From assembly GCA_002314725.1 (NCBI GenBank), contig DCGV01000138.1, positions 1-10,369 of the forward strand: 10,369 nucleotides of DNA, given 5' to 3'. A program made the translations under genes and the position numbers. The DNA comes from Bacteroidales bacterium UBA1769. GTDB lineage: Bacteria > Bacteroidota > Bacteroidia > Bacteroidales > UBA932. Positions 6,971-10,369 of this stretch are shown here, in pieces (position 1 is the first letter of the stretch; each line of letters opens with the position of its first letter). The notes under the pieces are model-generated. The model was given only the letters and a program-made list of their open reading frames with translations. It did no database searches and was not told where the DNA came from.

Positions 6971-7470
6971 CTAAAAATGCCGTTCAGGGGAAAAAGGGTT
7001 TTCCAATATGTATTTATACCACTCAACATCTAAGAATCTGGATTGACAAATAAGTCTTCGTCCATCGGCACCTCCAATAATACTGCTTTCAGGAATAACA
7101 ATATGATTACAATGTGTTTCCTTTGTAATATAAACATATTTTGACACATCAAGACCAGCAAGGGCAAATAGGTCTCTAATGTTTTATCATTCTTAACATA
7201 GGATTCGACATTCGGTGCGAAACAACTCCGTGCCGAATGTTCAATAAAATGGCCGTCATGGTCAACTACACCACCAAAAATTGCGTTAGTATCAGGCTGG
7301 ACACCATAGGGTATTATTTCAACAGCATCGAAATGATATGCGATCAGTGTTCTATCAACACATAAATCGATAGATTCCCTAACTTTTAAAAACTCTGGAT
7401 TATGAACAAAATACTGGTATGTACCCATATGTATTCGTGCTGTCTTAGTGATGAAGGTAGCAATGTTCAT
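6971..7470 (-). pseudogene. broken GT61-like glycosyltransferase remnant (frameshift, probable internal deletion)
   Basis: The frame from ATG 7470 (or ATG 7428, MGTYQYFVH) reads FGGVVDHDGHFIEHSARS and ends at 7030 with a hydrophobic, unlikely tail. In the -1 frame, coding-like sequence continues from an A4 run (TTTT at 7182-7185 on the plus strand): IRDLFALAGLDVSKYVYITK, then CNHIVIPESSIIGG, and it stops at 6971. The pattern '(L)FxLAGhD...hVhI...P' followed by 'IVIPE(S)' is typical of the middle of GT61 (DUF563) glycosyltransferases. An intact GT61 would have some 40-60 more residues before it (the GHFL segment) and a further C-terminal domain. Together the parts make about 166 residues against 350-400 expected. 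The gene overlaps the kinase gene by 26 nt if 7470 is used. Either a real pseudogene or a sequencing error at the A run plus a deletion is possible. It may also be a short protein of its own. Confidence 0.55.
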
Positions 7471-8518
7471 TAATAAATGTCCTTAAACACTCGACATTTT
7501 TATAAATGTCACGGCATAATTTGATTTTGAAATACACCTGATCTTTTATGAGGTTAATGAGTTTTAAATTATTCCTTACATCTGTAGAATCTCCTATTTG
7601 GGAAATGGTAGAGTGCACCAGATTGGCTATGGCATTGCCCTTTTCTGCAGGACTGCAAAGAACGATAGATGGGTCTGGTTCCTGAACAATTTCTGGTTGT
7701 AAACATACCTTGATAGGATAATCAGTTCTGAACTTGTCGTGGTGATTGGCAATACTTATTAAATACTTACTCTTATTCCAATTGTTTGATAGGAAACGTG
7801 TCCCTTCCAGTTCATCATACATCTCGTTATACATCTGAGGGGATAATGTGACTACTGAATAGATGGGGTTGGCATAAAGTTGCTGACCATGTTTTTCTAA
7901 CACAAGATAGTCGTCACATACATATTCAAAACCTTTCAGCAGAGACAAAACCGTAAGTGTTGATTTACCTTTATTTCCTTTTGCACACAGCAGAACCCCA
8001 GTCCCATTTATTCCAACACACGCGCCATGGACAAGAGATGTATTTGATTGTGGTTTCAGCATCTGATAAAATTGTCTGAAAAACACATGACCTTCTTTTG
8101 CAAGTTCTTCGGGAACTGAACTCGTGAAGCAATAATAGAAACTGTGTTTTTCTTTATTATAGCCAATGGTACGTCCTGTTTCTCCGTCAATTGAAATAAA
8201 GGGGAGATAATCAGATGACATACCTTCCTCCACTATCCTATGCTCCTTCATCTCGGAAAAATTCTTAGGAGAAAGCCATGCATAAATTGTATAATCAAAA
8301 TGTTCTGGGGATGTGGGAATAGAAATAAAAGCCAACTCTCGCGATATAAAGGAATCAAGTTGGTGGTCATAACACATTATCCTGACCACCAATGGCCCTA
8401 TTCTGACGAATCGGGGAGAGTAAAGCGTTTTTTCCCTAAGTTTTGTTTCAATATCTTTGAAATAATCTGCAAATGTCACATTTGACACTTTGTGAACTAT
8501 GGTTTCCTTTATCTCCAT
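7445..8518 (-). CDS. HPr-kinase-like P-loop kinase (PqqD-associated type)
   Basis: This 357-residue protein has an HprK-like C-terminal kinase fold. LVHGACVGINGTGVLLCAKG is followed by the Walker A AKGNKGKST at 179-187 (K185, S186), then YVCDDYLVLE with D202 and D203, matching the catalytic 'DD' of HPr kinase. The N-terminal 160 residues (including LRIGPLVVRI-like and DYTIYAWL strands) resemble the N-terminal part of the kinases found beside PqqD and NTP_transf_5 genes in lasso-peptide and 'HPr-rel-A' type loci, not the regulatory domain of true HPr kinase. In characterised lasso clusters such kinases phosphorylate a serine of the precursor. Here no precursor or lasso cyclase is present. The ATG overlaps the upstream nucleotidyltransferase-like stop by 10 nt. 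The target could be a peptide, the PqqD-like protein, or a sugar. That is inference. Confidence 0.82.
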   Translation of the reverse strand: MEIKETIVHKVSNVTFADYFKDIETKLREKTLYSPRFVRIGPLVVRIMCYDHQLDSFISRELAFISIPTSPEHFDYTIYAWLSPKNFSEMKEHRIVEEGMSSDYLPFISIDGETGRTIGYNKEKHSFYYCFTSSVPEELAKEGHVFFRQFYQMLKPQSNTSLVHGACVGINGTGVLLCAKGNKGKSTLTVLSLLKGFEYVCDDYLVLEKHGQQLYANPIYSVVTLSPQMYNEMYDELEGTRFLSNNWNKSKYLISIANHHDKFRTDYPIKVCLQPEIVQEPDPSIVLCSPAEKGNAIANLVHSTISQIGDSTDVRNNLKLINLIKDQVYFKIKLCRDIYKNVECLRTFINEHCYLHH

Positions 8519-9444
8519 TTGAGTGAATAAATAAGTTTTACATACTTAAATCTTATACGTACTGCCAGCCATTGAAAAAGGCAAGCTGGGTCAGAAATCA
8601 GCTTAGAAAGATTATATTGACGTCTGATTGCACGACAGGGTTTCATAACATCCCTGAAATATTTGCTACGGTTTTCATAAGCTAAATATTCTTTTTGCGA
8701 GAATGTCCCAGCACTAAAATCCTCTAAGACATCTTTCGTCAGACTTGAGTAATACTCTATCGCATTATGAATCTGTGAACCGGTTTTTTCTTTGGAAACC
8801 ATATCCCGCGTGACAGACCAGTCCAGAACACCTTCAAAAGAGATTATCTCGTGTATCTCAAGTACAATTTGAGGTAAAGAATAGAAGTTGTCCAACATAT
8901 TAAGCCCGTATTCAAGACCAAGAAGCAAACGGTAAATCATTTCTTCCCTGCGAAGAATATGGATTTTTTGGGGGCCAACTAGACAAGTATGAGTATGAGA
9001 AAGATATGACTCGTCCAAAGAAACAACACCAATCATTTCCGATGCGTGATCCTTCGCTTTCTTGACATACTTTTTCGGTACACCCACTTCAATCAATTGA
9101 ACGCTTCGTGGCGTGTCAGGCTCCATCAAACGCAGAGCCATATCTCCCAGCACAACAAAAGGAATACCCCTAGATGCCATTTCTCCGTGGAATCGATTTA
9201 GCTCCACCAAGAATTTGACATCCTTGAAACGGAAATAACGAATCAAGCCGTCAAGACGAGGTCCCACATACCGGGTAAACATAAGCTCCGAGTGTTTTTG
9301 CTTAAATAATGCCAGCAACAAACCCTTGTCCGCACCTTCCACCTCCAAATCCCATCTGTATAAAAGAGAGTCTAGATCCGCCTGAGTCGGATTATCCGAC
9401 AGGATTAGGTCGATAAGTCGCTTGTCTTCTTCCCTTATCTGCAT
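8509..9444 (-). CDS. degenerate nucleotidyltransferase-like protein (NTP_transf_5-type, catalytic DxD lost)
   Basis: This 311-residue protein appears related to the NTP_transf_5 protein at 2728-3807. [18 protein letters not shown] (93-110) aligns with IPLMILKGLGFSRSYPNP, and [11 protein letters not shown] (113-123) lies where RECGDIDIY is expected. The LKG becomes LGD and the metal-binding D-x-D becomes L-I-E, so nucleotidyl transfer by the usual mechanism is unlikely. The rest is helical, with an aliphatic [20 protein letters not shown] segment and a basic C-terminus ([19 protein letters not shown]). It overlaps the UDP-glucuronate decarboxylase stop by 10 nt and the kinase start by 10 nt, so it is embedded in the operon. 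It could be a scaffold or regulator for the intact paralogue, or could have gained another function. The homology is by eye and moderate. The open frame and coupling argue that it is expressed. Confidence 0.6.
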   Translation of the reverse strand: MQIREEDKRLIDLILSDNPTQADLDSLLYRWDLEVEGADKGLLLALFKQKHSELMFTRYVGPRLDGLIRYFRFKDVKFLVELNRFHGEMASRGIPFVVLGDMALRLMEPDTPRSVQLIEVGVPKKYVKKAKDHASEMIGVVSLDESYLSHTHTCLVGPQKIHILRREEMIYRLLLGLEYGLNMLDNFYSLPQIVLEIHEIISFEGVLDWSVTRDMVSKEKTGSQIHNAIEYYSSLTKDVLEDFSAGTFSQKEYLAYENRSKYFRDVMKPCRAIRRQYNLSKLISDPACLFQWLAVRIRFKYVKLIYSLKWR

Positions 9445-10369
9445 AGCGACTCGAAGTGTTCAATTGTTTTCAACAGGCCTTCCTTTATCGGAGTGACAGG
9501 ATTCCAGTGCAAAACGTTCTGCGCCTGCTCAATGACTGGCTTTCGCTGCTGAGGATCATCCGCAAGAGCTGGCAAATACACAATTTTAGATTTAGAACCC
9601 ACCAAATCTATGACCATTTCTGCAAGTTCACGGATGCTAAACTCTGTCGGATTGCCAAGATTAATTGGTCCAATCACACCTTCGCCTGTTCCCATCATCG
9701 CAACAAGCCCATCAATCAGGTCATCACAATAACAAAAGCTACGAGTTTGATTGCCATCTCCATAGATGGTAATATCTCGATTGTGAATCGCCTGTATGAT
9801 GAAATTCGAAACAACCCTTCCATCATTGGGATGCATACGTGGCCCATATGTATTGAAAATCCTCACCACCTTAATTCTTACCTTGTTTTGCCGATGATAA
9901 TCAAAGAACAAGGTCTCAGCACACCGTTTTCCCTCATCATAACACGAACGGATACCTATGGGATTCACGTGCCCCCAGTATTCTTCAGGTTGCGGATGCA
10001 CCATTGGATTGCCATATACCTCGCTGGTGGATGTTTGCAGAATCTTAGCTCCTGTACGTTTCGCCAAGCCAAGCGTATTGATAGCCCCCATCACCGAGGT
10101 CTTAATGGTTTGTATGGCATCGTGCTGATAATGGATGGGCGAAGCAGGACATGCCAAGTTATATATCTGGTCAACCTCGAGATTAATTGGATTTACAATG
10201 TCGTGACGAATCAGTTCAAAATACGGATTATCCAATAAATGAACGATGTTCGACTTGGATCCCGTAAAAAAATTATCAAGACATATCACTTCACTGCCCT
10301 GTGCAAGCAATTTTTCGCACAAATGTGAACCCAAGAAACCAGCTCCGCCAGTTACAAGGATTCTACCCC
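9435..10369 (-). CDS. UDP-glucuronate decarboxylase (UDP-xylose synthase), 5' end outside window
   Basis: This is an extended SDR enzyme that converts UDP-glucuronate to UDP-xylose with loss of CO2 using bound NAD+. It supplies a pentose donor for the glycan. The frame is open to the right edge, where it reads [20 protein letters not shown], holding the NAD motif GGAGFLG, so only a few residues are missing. Further marks are the catalytic STSEVYG and YDEGK (YxxxK), [29 protein letters not shown], and late [13 protein letters not shown], all diagnostic of the UXS family. About 310 residues are visible, matching the 305-320 of bacterial members. A TTG codon at 10334 is inside the NAD motif and is not the start. 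It overlaps the next gene by 10 nt. UDP-apiose/xylose or epimerase activity is an unlikely alternative given the exact UXS signatures. Confidence 0.94.
   Translation of the reverse strand, partial: GRILVTGGAGFLGSHLCEKLLAQGSEVICLDNFFTGSKSNIVHLLDNPYFELIRHDIVNPINLEVDQIYNLACPASPIHYQHDAIQTIKTSVMGAINTLGLAKRTGAKILQTSTSEVYGNPMVHPQPEEYWGHVNPIGIRSCYDEGKRCAETLFFDYHRQNKVRIKVVRIFNTYGPRMHPNDGRVVSNFIIQAIHNRDITIYGDGNQTRSFCYCDDLIDGLVAMMGTGEGVIGPINLGNPTEFSIRELAEMVIDLVGSKSKIVYLPALADDPQQRKPVIEQAQNVLHWNPVTPIKEGLLKTIEHFESLCR

Noticed and set aside
7030..7185. A hydrophobic segment (LPLLVLMCQNMFILQR...) that looks like a transmembrane helix
   Set aside because: It is read only in the original frame after the probable frameshift. 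The -1 frame over the same bases gives GT61-like sequence, so the hydrophobicity is probably an artefact.
7178..7192. Programmed -1 ribosomal frameshift in the GT61-like gene
   Set aside because: The heptamer in frame is T AAA ACA, not X XXY YYZ, and slipping back would put Lys-tRNA on TAA. No downstream pseudoknot is evident. A mutation or deletion is simpler.
9456..10238. A 260-codon open frame on the plus strand
   Set aside because: It is the antisense shadow of the UDP-glucuronate decarboxylase gene, whose family signatures are unambiguous. The plus-strand protein shows no domain.
1..10369. CRISPR array, tRNA or rRNA genes, riboswitch
   Set aside because: No regularly spaced repeats, cloverleaf-like stretches with a CCA-type end or conserved rRNA segments are seen. 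Almost all of the window is protein-coding.

Overview
The window looks like a Bacteroidota chromosome, probably of the Bacteroides/Prevotella type. This is inferred from the moderate-to-low GC, A-rich start-codon contexts with almost no Shine-Dalgarno signal, one possible TTTG/TAnnTTTG-type promoter, and protein families typical of surface-glycan loci in that phylum. No rRNA, tRNA or other phylogenetic marker is present, so the genus is not fixed.

Every gene lies on the minus strand. From the right edge (upstream) to position 553 runs one tightly packed, apparently single transcription unit: UDP-glucuronate decarboxylase (5' end cut off by the window) > a catalytically degenerate nucleotidyltransferase-like protein > an HPr-kinase-like P-loop kinase > a broken GT61-like glycosyltransferase remnant > a PqqD-like protein (RiPP recognition element) with an acidic C-terminal tail > a double-domain GT2 glycosyltransferase > a single-domain GT2 glycosyltransferase > a nucleotidyltransferase of the NTP_transf_5 type with intact DxD > a polysaccharide deacetylase (CE4/NodB) > a short-chain dehydrogenase > a short degenerate SDR-like paralogue. 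Most junctions are overlaps of 1-26 nt or gaps of 1-3 nt (several ATGA or TGATG), so translation is probably coupled. The only gap inside the unit is about 34 nt, ahead of the pqqD-like gene.

From 552 down to 367 is non-coding sequence with one weak inverted repeat. From 366 to the left edge is the N-terminal third or so of a DUF772-type (IS1182/IS5-like) transposase, so an insertion sequence abuts the downstream end of the operon.

The glycan part is readable: the decarboxylase supplies UDP-xylose, the GT2 enzymes build an oligosaccharide, and the deacetylase and dehydrogenase trim or modify sugars. The unusual part is the set PqqD-like protein + HprK-like kinase + NTP_transf_5 proteins. This combination is known from some lasso-peptide clusters and from the proteobacterial 'HPr-rel-A' systems, but here there is no lasso cyclase, leader protease, radical SAM enzyme or visible precursor. 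The operon also holds two 'active plus degenerate' pairs (two nucleotidyltransferase-like and two SDR-like proteins). My best reading is a surface-glycan operon carrying an RRE/kinase/nucleotidyltransferase module of unknown purpose, possibly a peptide- or protein-linked glycan or phosphate modification. That function is inference.
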